Shown here one piece after another: positions 35,697-46,498 of a DNA stretch of 64,000 nt. The position numbers and the translations under genes were made by a program. The stretch is taken from contig OY730173.1 of assembly GCA_963422465.1 (NCBI GenBank), positions 1,116,001-1,180,000 of the forward strand. Direction: 5' to 3'. The first letter of the stretch is position 1. Each line of letters opens with the position of its first letter. The notes beneath the pieces were generated by a model, which saw only the letters and a program-made list of their open reading frames with translations, did not search any database and had not been told where the DNA came from. This stretch comes from Lichina pygmaea (lineage: Eukaryota; Ascomycota; Lichinomycetes; Lichinales; Lichinaceae).

Positions 35697-37358
35697 ATGG
35701 ACAAGGCTAAGGTGACAGCGCTGCTGAAGCAAATCGACGAGTTCTCGGGCGATGCCGATAAGGTCGCACACGACGATGCGCTCCGTAGGAAACTGGTGCA
35801 GGCGAGCCGGAAGCTGTCGCAAGAGCTGGAAACGCCAGCGGAGACCTGGCAACGCATCGCATACCTGGCAAGAAACCATTCTTCACCTCCATTCCGTCGA
35901 TCCTTTTTCTCTTGGCTTGGTTCCTTCCCGCGAGAAGGACTACGTTGCGAAAAATTGGTCTCGGTCTGACGGTCTCTGGCAAGAAACGTAGCCGCTGCAA
36001 ATCGTGGTCGCTAGAATCGCTGTCGATCTCGACCTCTTCGGGCTGCTGACCAAGGCGTCGACCCCGTCGAGCGTCGCGGCTCTCGCGGAGCAGACCAATT
36101 CGGAGCCGCTTCTGCTGGGTAGCGGTTTTCTCACCTTCTCCCCTTCGCGTGGTGCACCTTGTCCGCAACGGGGCGACTCTCCTTTCCTTTGGCTCTAACG
36201 TGACGGCTCCGTAGGACGCATCCTCCGCTATCTCGCGGCGACCGACATGATCGAAGAGACGTCAGAGGATCACTTTGGTGCTGTCTCAACGACGCGCCTC
36301 TTCGCGACACCGGCCTCTAGAGGAAGCATCATCCACCAGTACGACACGGCGTTTCCCAGCTGGCAGGGCCTTCCCCAGTTTCTGGCCGAAACCGGGTACG
36401 TCAACTCGACGGATCCCTACAAATGTGCCGCCCAGCTCGGCTTGAAAACCGCCCTGCCTTTTTTCCAGTGGTTGCCACGGCATCCGCACAACCTGGAGGC
36501 TTTCAATCACCTCATGACCTTCCAGCGGTACGGACAGCCGACGTTCCTCGATGTCTTTCCAGTCGAGGAGAAGCTCTTGAGAGGAGCCACGGCCAACACG
36601 CCTGTATTCGTCGATGTTGCTGGGGGTGGGTGTATTCCCTCCCGATAGGGTTTTCTCGATTTTGCATTGCAAAATTTCATTCCGTGGAACTGGCATCTCG
36701 TACTGATGTTCGGAAAATAGGAGTGGGCTACCAGAGCGCGGCATTCCGAGAGAAATTCCCTGACGCGCCAGGCAGAGTCATTCTCCAAGATTTGCCAGCG
36801 ATGATTGAACAAGCAATCACGAAAGAAGGCGTCGAGAAGATGGAGTATGACTTCTGGACGGCACAACCTGTCAAGGGTGAGTCTGTATCAATCCTGTCCA
36901 TCTGGCCAACGGCCTCTTCTTAGCCCAGCCCTCTTTCCACACGGGAGTTTCTTTCATTTTCCACGAAGTTACCCCGATCCCCTTTGATCCACGACACATC
37001 AGCCTACTAAGCCGTACACACCCGCGGCGGTTGTCCCATACCAAAAGGTGCACGGGCATACTACATGCGGAACATCATGCACGACTATCCCGACGACAAA
37101 TGCATGACGATACTGGGGAACATGCGAGAGGCGATGGCGGCCGACTCGGTCATTATGATCGACGACATGGTCCTGCCGAGCGAAGGGCAGAACCACATGC
37201 AGTGCTACCTCGACCTCATCATGCTCACCGCTCTCGCCGGCATGGAGCGCTCGCGCAAGCAGTGGCAGGCTCTCATCGATAAGGCTGGCCTGACCATCCA
37301 GCGTATACACGCGTATACCCCGGATCTGCAGGATTCTGTCATTGTCGTAGGGCTGTAG
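35697..37358 (+). CDS. SAM-dependent O-methyltransferase (plant/fungal small-molecule type)
   Basis: Five exons (35697-35867, 35992-36118, 36215-36625, 36721-36876, 37048-37358) give 391 aa, the normal length. The N-terminal dimerisation half has IAVDLDLFGLL and LGRILRYLAATDMIEE. The SAM-binding loop is FVDVAGGVGYQSAAFREKFP, followed by VILQDLP. The catalytic-histidine block is MRNIMHDYPDDKC, and VIMIDDMVLP follows. These are the motifs of class I plant-type O-methyltransferases acting on phenolic or polyketide hydroxyls; the substrate is unknown. The first intron (35868-35991) begins GC rather than GT (CTG|GCAAGA) and ends CGTAG. Only this choice that I found joins ETWQRIAYL to PLQIVVARIA. 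No polyketide synthase or other pathway gene is adjacent. Confidence 0.87.
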
Positions 37359-38636
37359 CGCCGCATCACAGGGAATGTCGGAAGGGCTCGCACCAGCCTC
37401 TGGCGTTGCCGCTTAAGTCAGGAGTATTTCCTTGATTATGTTGAGAGATGATGATGATGACGACGATGAACTCGTACGTACGTACATATGAACGTATAAT
37501 CTAGACCACCTACCAATGCTTGTGAGACCAACCTAGCACTATGCTCATCCTTCATCCAAGTCAAACCCTCCGAATCACAGATACAACGCCCCAGAGTCTT
37601 ACTTCCGACATCGTTCTGTGCACTCATCTCATTGCCTCGCTCAAGAAGAACATGAAGAATACACAGACTGGGGGCGTAGTCCACCTGAAGTATTACTTGG
37701 GTTGGAGAAGAAGACGAGGAGGATGAGGGACAGAAGACCAGAGTGACTTGTAGCATCTGGGATACTAACTGGAGGCGAATAATCCCGTCGTGGCCGTCTC
37801 ACATTGGGGGACAGAGAGAGTGATGGAAGAAGCTGCGATTGAGGATGTTGTCTAGCTCTTCGTACGCTGTATAGAGGCGTTCTTGCTCATAAAAGGCAAA
37901 AACAACATTACATGCAGCAGTGGGTATTCGCTGGTCGTCACCGACCCAACTACTAATCCACCCCATTGCAGCTTATGTATGGCAGATCGGACGGGATGCC
38001 CAGTTCTCTACAAGGTATGGCCGCATGTGGAAGAAGAGAGCCTCAATTGAATTCATATTGTCCCCTGAGCGACGCCGAGTCGTATTGTCGCTATACGACG
38101 TCACGTGATATCTGTGTCTCACAGAAACATCTGCAAAGTCCAATTCCAAATTTCAACAGCTACACATGTACTTCCGTATATAATGTAGCAATCTTGTTCT
38201 TTGTTGATGATGACAACCTATAGATGTGTATCATGACACTTGTTTTGCAATTTCTTCCACACGTTACGGGGTACGTAAGCGCCCGGCTCGTGTTGTGCGA
38301 GTCGAGTACATACGTACGTCATCACGCAGTTAGGCACGTGACGCTCTCTTCTGTCGTATCTCGGTTGCCGTGGCATTTTCCGTGCGCTTCGCCGCTGGCC
38401 CCTCTAGCCGCTCAAGTCCCCCAGGGTCTGACACCACAGACTTAAAATCAAACACACATTCCCCCCTCTTCCATCCAACTTACATCTACATCCGTATAGC
38501 CAGCACGACTACAAACACGCTCAAGGACGCTCAATTGTCGTTCTATATCTTCCATATCACAGCATCCTATCGAAAGTGACGGATCATATCAATTAGGGCT
38601 AAGGGCTAGTCAAGAAACTGAGACGTCCACATCAAG
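37359..38636. other. Intergenic, nothing recognised
   Basis: A GATGATGATGATGACGACGATGA microsatellite occurs at about 37446-37470, followed by a GTACGTACGTAC palindrome at about 37473-37486. No coding frame is supported. It includes the PIL1 promoter and probably a C/T-rich leader. Confidence 0.5.
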
Positions 38637-40139
38637 ATGCATCGCACATATTCCATGCGCCAGTCGCGCGCTCCGACCGCGTCGCAGCTGCAAAATCCAC
38701 CTCCTCCCCCGTCGTCGACCAAGGCCGGCCGGTTGTTCGGCTCGACCAACTTTGGTGGGTTTGACGTCCATTACCTCCTGAGAACACCAGAGCGGCTTGC
38801 TGTTCCCTTGAGGTTGGCGCAAGTTCACTGCGGGGTAATCGAGACCCGCGGTCGCACAAAATTGCAGTGATCATGCAAAGGGGAATTACGGAGCGCAGTG
38901 GTGCAATCTGAGTCTCAAGCGCTGTCAACCTTTTTATTTCAACGCCGATGTGGTTCACATCATCTCGTTTCCATTGTCATCTGGCGTGCACGGCCTACAG
39001 CTGACCTGTACACCATCAGGCCATGCGTTCCGTCGCTCTGCCGCCGGCGCCTTTGGGCCCGATCTGGCCAAGAAGCTGTCTCAGCTCGTCAAGATGGACA
39101 AGAACGTGATGCGCAGCATGGAGTTGGTGTCGAGGGAGAGGATGGGTGTCGCTGTAAGACTGCCATCTCACAGGCTCTGCTGAAACAGTCAGGAGCCTCG
39201 GCTGACACGTGATGCACAGCAACAACTGTCTACGTGGGGAGAAGGATGCGACGATGATGTCTCGGACGTGACGGATAAGCTGGGTGTTCTGATCTACGAG
39301 ATTGGCGAGCTCGAGGACCAGTACGTGGATCGGTACGACCAGTACCGCGTCACGATAAAGAGCATCCGCAACATCGAGGCGTCGGTGCAGCCAAGCCGAG
39401 ACCGCAAGCAGAAGATCACCGATCAGATCGCGCAGCTGAAGTACAAGGACCCGAACTCGCCCAAGATCGTCGTGCTCGAGCAGGAGCTCGTGCGTGCCGA
39501 GGCCGAGTCCTTGGTGGCCGAGGCCCAGCTCTCGAACATCACGCGTGAGAAGCTCAAGGCCGCGTTCAGCTACCAGTTCGACGCGCTCAAGGAGCACTGC
39601 GAGAAGCTGGCGATCATCGCGGGCTTTGGCAAGCATCTGCTCGAGCTCATCGACGACACCCCGGTGACGCCGGGCGAGACGAGGAACGCCTACGACGGGT
39701 ACGAGGGGAGCAAAGCGTGAGTTCCGATGCAGGCCTCAAATCCTTCACTCCCGCCAAACTAACAACTTACCTTCGGGGACGATGCAGCATCATCCAAGAC
39801 TGTGAAGACGCCCTCACGAATTGGGTCAGCAAGAACGCAGCGGTCAAGCCGCAGCTCAGCCAGCGCGCGCGTCAGCTCTCGCAGCGTCGCAAGAAGGGCG
39901 TCCGCCATAGCCCTGGCCAGCCCGTGGACCTGGCCTCGCAGGACCAGCCCATGGACAGCCGCGAGTCAGGCCTGTGGGTGCCGGCCAGCGAGCACCAGAG
40001 CGGCGCCGTCTACGACCAGCACCCGGACGATGACGAGGATGAGGACGACGAGGACCAGCACGTCGATGCACCGACCGGGATTACAGGCCCCAACGGGGAA
40101 CAGCGAGGGCGTGAGGAAGAGCGACAAGTGGCTGTTTGA
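38637..40139 (+). CDS. PIL1: Eisosome core component Pil1/Lsp1 (BAR domain)
   Basis: Four exons (38637-38754, 39020-39153, 39220-39716, 39788-40139; introns 265, 66 and 71 nt) encode 366 aa. It starts MHRTYSMRQSRAPTASQLQN, the very conserved fungal Pil1 N-terminus, which is membrane-binding and phosphorylated. The BAR domain follows: HAFRRSAAGAFGPDLAKKLS, KLGVLIYEIGELEDQYVDRY and NIEASVQPSRDRKQKI. It continues LVAEAQLSNITREKLKAAF and ends in IIQDCEDALTNWV and an acidic, Gln-rich tail (DDDEDEDDEDQHVD). Pil1 assembles filaments beneath furrow-like plasma-membrane domains that also hold SUR7 proteins. Intron 1 is long for this window and contains open frames that are not protein. All conserved blocks are intact. 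Confidence 0.95.
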
Positions 40140-40548
40140 GTAGTGTCTTCTATTCATGACATCCCTCCTCTTCTCTTCTCTTGTCTTTCATGCCCTTCCT
40201 GGTGGTTGTCTATGCCAGGTCTCTCTAGTAACTTGAAACAACAAGTCTTTGACTTGATTTTACTTTCTGCTCCAAGTAGTCCTTCCACTCTGTCTCTTGT
40301 CTCTAATGTCATGTCTAGTCTCCCATGCTTCTCCATAATTCTCTTCTATCTCTTTCCTCTCTCCATCTCTTTGATCCTTCCCTTTCCTATCCACTTCTCT
40401 TCTTTCTAATGGATTTCCCCACACACTTCTGTACAGACAATTCTGTACAGACGTACTTACACCAAATTAAGGAAGTGAAAGAAATACTACCAAACCCACT
40501 TGAAGCTGGCAAGACACACTTGTTACACTAGTGTATTATTGTATTGTA
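40140..40548. other. Pyrimidine-rich intergenic DNA downstream of PIL1
   Basis: A strongly C/T-rich tract (about 40150-40410) follows the PIL1 stop. Nothing else is recognised. Confidence 0.5.
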
Positions 40549-41325
40549 TTGAATCCCTACACTTTCCTAAAACTAGCTAGCTAGATTATGCTGGGTAATC
40601 TGTAAAACTGGTAAGGAAAACTGTGGATTAGGTGGCCTTCACCTAGCCATAGGGCAAACCCCTCGCCTGCAGCCCCTGTGTGGGTACCCCCTCTGCCGAG
40701 ATAATGTAGAACAAGTGGCTGAGAGCAGCCAGACTAGAGCTGATCTAGAGCCCAGGAGAATTGGAGGAGGATGTCAAGACAAAGAAACCATGCTGTCAGG
40801 GTGGCGGCTGCCCAAAGGTTAGTAGTCAGCATCTGGAAGTCAGTGGTGGTGGTGGTGCTGCACAGCACCCAGTGCTTCTTGTTCAAGTGGGGGCAATTAA
40901 AGATCACATGTTTGGCTGTTTCCTATTGCCATCTGCAGCTGCAGGCTGGTGAGTCAAAGCCGGGAACCCGATGCTTGTACAAGAATGCTGCCAGGCCTAT
41001 TCTGCCTGTTCAGATCTGTGTGAGGAGGCTGCTGTGTGCCTTCGGTAAGCCGGCGTGTAGGCGGAGCATTTCTCTTCGGTGTGGCATCTTGTCTGGCTTC
41101 CAGCCACCCCCGGGGTTAGAGTCCTGGAGGGCGGGAGGAGGTCCGCCATCCAGCTCCTTCCACCAGTCCCAGCACCACTGCTCTGCGATCTGTTATGCAC
41201 GCCAGAGATCTCGTGGTGCAGGGCGAGGGTCTGTCGGGGTGGTGGTGGGGGGCTGGTCGGGGGTTGTCCGCCCGCGGTGGGAGTCCCAGGTGCCCGGAGC
41301 TGTCAGCTATTTGTCATTCCTGCCA
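40549..41325 (-). mobile_element. LINE 3' remnant, copy B
   Basis: The minus strand carries the same LINE ORF2 C-terminus as the 12.2-13.3 kb copy. Recognisable pieces are QWCWDWWKELDGGPP, GGGWKPDKMPH, LRLHAGLPKAHSSLLTQ, TGRIGLAAFLYKHRVPGF and ETAKHVIFNCPHLN. It is 5'-truncated and interrupted by at least two stops and small indels, so it is dead. Its 3' end runs into a short (CAATA)n-type tail read on the minus strand (plus: GTATTGTATTGAATCCCTAC, about 40540-40560). It shares the GATTATGCTGGGT-type trailer with copy A. Confidence 0.65.
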
Positions 41326-43910
41326 TAGAACCTGTTGTGCCCAGGCGTGGCGAGAACTACGGTAGTGTATTCTAGTACAAGTAGAAATACCGGTAGTTTC
41401 CTATTTATTTATTTTAATAATTTGATTCTTACACTGTGCCACAGGAGTTGCGATCTCCCAGCAAGCCATCATCAGAAATGCCGCTGGCGTCGCATTTGTT
41501 GGAGAAGGCTCGAGTTGTGCCCGCGCAGGGCTATGACCATACCAAGGATGAGCCGACAAGAGACTTCTGGCGCAGGAGGTCTCAAGATTCGGGACGACGA
41601 ATCCGCAGCTGTCCGGAAAAGCAATCCCACAGTATCAACAGCGCTCTGGCAAAGGAGACACCTCTACTAGTCGGTCGAGTCTGCAGGATGTGCGCAATGA
41701 GCTTTCCATCACACAACAAGCTCCATTGTCACCAAAAAGCAGGCTGCAGCAGCCCGTCACCAATCTCGGCCGAGTCCATAAGCTTGAGCATGACTCTGGT
41801 ACCAACGCTTACCGGTATGGGCACATCTCCACCGAGTCTAAGCAACACTAGTCTCAGTCAACATTGGGCAAAGCAGCCACGATAGCCCACCCCTGATTCT
41901 CTCTGATGTCTTGGCTAACAGTGGGCAAATCAGCAAAGTCGGTGTAAAGCGTATCAACTGGGGATCCTTCTAATTCGCCGATACATACAATAAACTCTTA
42001 TCAGCTGTACCCGCAGAGTCTACACCCCCAACCGATACACCTTCGATAATTCTACACAACTACCTGACACTGATACCAACAGAGCTACCCCCGGTAATTC
42101 TGGGTGACACCCGGCCTCCAAGGCCAACTCACACACCCCCACCAACACCGGACAGTATCTCTCCTGATGGCTGCCCCAACACTGAGAACGCCCACATGAT
42201 GTCTTATCGATGCAAGGAGGCATTGGTGCCTATGCCTGCAGATTCCAGGGTGACCGCAGATAGCATAGCGAGGAATGCTGTACGACAAGCCGAGGACGAA
42301 TCCGGATCATTGTCAGCTGTGCCTGAAGAAGCTACAACCCCGATTGATGGCATAGCGATGCATGTCCTACAAAGAACCGAGGCACCGCTGCCGAATGAAA
42401 CACCGCCTCCAACTCCCTGGTCAACATCCCACTGATACACCAAACCATACAACAACACTTCACCAGCAATGCCCGCTGAATCTGCAGCGCTACCTGATGG
42501 CATAGCGACGTATGCCCTAGGACGGACTGAGACACCGCCACCTACTGATGCACCGCCGCCAACCCTGGCTGTGCCCTACCGGTACCGGTACAAGGTATCC
42601 GCGAGTGTCTCAACTACGAAGCCAATCCTGACAGACATACCACCCCCACTGGTCAGTGAGGCGCCGACTTCTTCAGAGTGAGGGCGGATGGCACAGGCAC
42701 ATCAGCTACAGCCCAGGCCTCAGCCTAGGTCGGCCCAAGGAGCTCGGATCACGGAGAATAGTCGGGCTGATGGGATCTGGATCTGGGTACTACAGTACAG
42801 AGGCAGACACCTACCAGTAGTTGGGCAGACGGAAGCTCTGTGAACTCCCTGAGTAATATAGCTAGCTCGTCTTCCTGGCTAGAACGATCAAATTATTATG
42901 AACCCATGATTTTGATAACTTTTGCGTAGCCTTGCCAGGACTCTCCTGGGCACTGTTACCACTGGCAATTCCAATCTGTACACCAATCAGCCAATTCTTC
43001 CTGGCACTTTAAACAGGCCAAGACACTGTTAGTTCAGCCTTCTCCAGTCGAAACACCTGCTATAGAGTACCGTAATCCTTGTGAAGCTGTAAATATGTCT
43101 TATCACCAACTCTTCAGAAGAGAGGGTTGTGCTTCTTGTCAAAGTATATTTTTTTTGGTTACGGACTCCATCTATTGCTTGCTTTGTCACAAGATAGGGT
43201 GCTTAGAGTAGGTAACCTGAAGGATCAGTTCTAGCTAGGCATGTGGGCAAGACTTGGGTATACAGCCAGCACCAGAGCTTCTAGATAGCATGATCAATCA
43301 ACACATTCACAATACACTGAGCACATCTTTCTGAGACAGCGAGTAGGTGTCTTGTGCTTTTCTAGAGCCACCATTGTCAACTCTAGCAGATTAGTAGCAA
43401 CACTGTGTGTTGTCTTTAGTACACTGTTCACTTATGCTCACTGTTTACTGATCACCATTCACTGACTCACGAAAGAGAGTGCCCACTCTCCCCCTTTCCT
43501 CTCCAACCACCCAGTCCAAAAGTCAACTCCCTAATAGTTTCAAAAGTTGGAGAAGAAAACTTCTTGGACAGATAGATGTCTCTGGAGGTCTCAGTCTTGT
43601 CTCTAATTTTCCTTGTGGCAAGGTATAATATCTTGTGATGAAGGACTTATGAAAAGAAAAAGAGATGTTGTGAGTTTGAAGGTGAGGAAGGAAGATAGGT
43701 GGAGAACAATTGAGTGTCTTTTCACTGTGGTAGAGGAGAGGGACAAACTGGAGGAATGGAAGGGAAATGATGCTTGTAAGACCTGAGGGAAGGAGATGAG
43801 ATGACGCCAGTGGAGACACGAGTCCAAAGGAGCAGATATATGAGATCATGCGCCGCTGTCGCCACCACCGCCGCCGCCGTTGAAAAAGGGGAAGGAAATC
43901 AGTTGCCTGT
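41326..43910. other. Gene-poor region with degenerate, repeat-bearing coding-like DNA
   Basis: Between about 41430 and 42680 several plus-strand frames look coding-like but have no recognised gene structure. One holds a C2H2-like finger (CRMCAMSFPSHNKLHCHQ). Others hold related Pro/Thr-rich segments (DGIAMHVLQRTEAPLPNE; DGIATYALGRTETPPPTD), pointing to duplication at 42.25-42.60 kb. Similar fingers are known near the start of some fungal Ty3-like polyproteins, so an old, broken element is possible, but the family is not established. From 42.7 to 43.9 kb nothing is recognised. Confidence 0.35.
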
Positions 43911-45207
43911 TCAGAAGGTGACCGGACGTTGGTCGACTCCCTCTAGGGGCATCGTGATCGACCGATCCCGAGATGGTTGTTGACCGCCTCTGAGATTGTT
44001 GGGTGGGATGGGTCTGGTCGGTCGGGTGAAGGCCTGTCTGTTGATGGTCGGTCGGGTCAGTCGGGGGATGGGCTGTGGGTTCAAGTTGTTGTTGTTGTTG
44101 GTGGGCGGTCGGGTGAGTTCGTTGTCCGAGCCGGGCATGTTGTTCGATTCCGAGTTGGGCACGTCGATGGGGGCGGAAGAGAGCTGGAAGCTACCGGTGG
44201 GGCTTCTCTCAGGGCCGCCGTCCGCCAGAATAAACCCGGCGTTGATGCCAAGCGGCGAGTTGTTGTTCGTGACGTCGATACTCTCCGGGGCGTTGTTCCT
44301 AGCTTCAGGGTCCGGGAAGCGCGTCGTCTGTTTCATGGCGGTGCGGCTGTTCTTCGGCTTCGTGGCCACCGTCGGGTCTTCGCCTCGCTCGCGCGCCGCC
44401 GCGGCGCATTCGGCCATGCAGCCGCTCTGCGCCGTCTTCAACTGCAGATTGCAGATCTCTTGCGAGTAGAGCTTGCCCTGGCCGATCCGATTGAAGCAGT
44501 TCTCCTGCGAGGGGAAAAGATTAGCCACTTAACTCTTTGGATGTGTAGCGAGTCCCGCTTCTCGCCTGTGGGCACGATGGAAGCGTACCGTTGCCATTTG
44601 CTGCATTGTGTCCTCGCATTTCTTCGACTCGGGACATCCCTGGTAAGGAGGGATCTGGGCGAGGCGCTGAGAGATGGCGCCCGTGCCCGGCTGGTTCACC
44701 CGGAGTCGATCGGTGGACTGGTCCACGTTCACGTCGAGCATGTTCCTGGGCGGCTTGCCAGCTCCCTGGTTGGTAGGGACGTAGTCACTGCCGGCGTCTG
44801 GCCCGCCGCTATAGTCGTTTTCATATGGTTCGATGGGTTTCGTAAACTCGATGGTGCCAGGCTGGCCAGGAGCCAAGCCATTCTCAGGACCGTTTTGAGC
44901 TAGGGTGCGGCGGCCATCCCGAACAGTCTGCATGCCACTTCCCGGCATGGTCTCCACTGTCGTGCCATCGGCGTCCTGGACGGACTGGTAGCCGGTCTCG
45001 GCGCTGCCGCCGGTTTGAGTGCCTGCCAACCAGACAAGGTCAGCGAGAAGCAACGACGAGAGCAGCCTACGGATGGATTAGAGGACCTTGTCTGATCTGT
45101 CGACCTTGCCTGGCTCCTTGATCGGGGGATTCCATCTGGGGAGCATGCAGCGGAGCAGCCAGCGCAGCGCCGGCGCAGATCGCCACGAGAGAGACACTGA
45201 GATGCAT
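43911..45207 (-). CDS. Secreted Cys- and Asn/Pro-rich protein of unknown function
   Basis: Three exons (45207-45105, 45022-44589, 44504-43911; introns 82 and 84 nt) give 376 aa. The start MHLSVSLVAICAGAALAAPL is a clear signal peptide with likely cleavage after an Ala around residues 18-24. A low-complexity region follows (GTQTGGSAETGYQSVQDADG), then a compact six-cysteine segment: GCPESKKCEDTMQQMAT, ENCFNRIGQG, EICNLQLKTAQSGCMAECA. The C-terminal half is Asn/Pro/Arg-rich (NNNNNLNPQPIPRLTRPT). I do not recognise the family. Size, signal and paired cysteines suit an extracellular or cell-wall protein, but effector status is not shown. There is no C-terminal GPI-type hydrophobic tail. Confidence 0.72.
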
Positions 45208-46498
45208 GGCGGTCTTTTGGACGAGCAGTGGAACAGCTGGCTTGGTGCGGTATTGCTCGTATTTGAGTTGATGTGATCAGCAACTGTCGTTCGCCCACCT
45301 TGTCCGACGATCTCGCCATCCTTATACCTTCAAGTCGAAGGAGTCACGGCCAGTCCTTCTCCACGAGGGGCAGTTCGTAAAGCGTCCTCGTATCCTCGCA
45401 CCAAACGCCTTGACCTGACTCGGCTGCTGTTCAGGGGTCCCGTATTCAGAGCTTAGATCAGGCAACGGTGGCAAGTCGCGCACGGCGGACGAACCATGAC
45501 CTGGTACGTACGTACGTACGTATGTAACGTTCCTTGCGCGAGACCATGGGTAGCAAAGGTGATTGAAGCAATGCCGTCTCGCGGGACACCAGATATGCCA
45601 ACATAGTTGGCCGTATACGAGTGAGCACAAGCCCAGGCTCATATGCTAAAAGACTGGGTACGTTTACTTCCGTAGAGTCTTGCATATGGATGGATAAAAC
45701 CGAGCATAGGGTCCCAGATCTTGACTGGACTCATCTCGTGTATCTGACGAGGGGTTCATGTCTTAGTAGGCAAGCAATCAAAGCCTGACGAGCACAGGAC
45801 GCTTGCAGTTGCTGCTGGTCTCAGGAAGCATTGACGAATACGACGGCAATCCAGGCCGTCGTACGGGCTGGACCGGAGTGCTCTTATACGAGTTTGAGGA
45901 CCGATGGACATCTTGACGTACTCGGCCAGTCGGTCTGGCTCATGCACACAGGCTACCGCACTGTGCCATATGAACATGGCCCACGCGGCTTGCTGAAGGG
46001 TTCTGTATTGAGAAGGTCATCGGCGATACATGTCTCATCGCCAGACAGGCTGTTTCTCTCTTGAAAGTGGGAGAAGGGACGGGAATACGTACACTACTAG
46101 TATTTACGTACTCGTACGTACCGTCCAGTAATCAACTACGGCACGTGCCGATTATAACCGCAGCTCTTTTGCCTGCATCATTGACCGGTGGCCAGGAGGA
46201 GGAGGAGGAGGAGAAGCCGCATTAAGTCGGATCTGTGGGCATGCGCAAGTTCAAAGCCGGGAGACATTGGTTTTCTGCCGTGACAGTCTGTGCCACCTGA
46301 TCTTCGCAGGCAGAGCGTCCGTGCAGGCAGCATGATTCTGAAATTGCAATCTTGATACCTCTCATCGAGATGACATGAGAAACAACTTCGAAACACGCTT
46401 GCGACGTACGTATGTACAGTAAACATCAATAAATCAGGAAAAGGAAACAGTTACGCCCCGAAGCCGCGAGACGCTCGGGCGAGACACGAAAAACCACA
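45208..46498. other. Intergenic, TACGTA-rich
   Basis: There is a GTACGTACGTACGTATG palindromic run at about 45505-45522 and similar motifs at about 46085-46125, plus an AGG/AGGAGG run at about 46196-46212. No gene is recognised. Confidence 0.5.

Noticed and set aside
35697-37358. Secondary-metabolite cluster around the O-methyltransferase
   Set aside because: Neighbours are SPC7 and PIL1; no polyketide synthase, NRPS, oxidase or cluster regulator is present, and the transporters are 15-20 kb away among unrelated genes.
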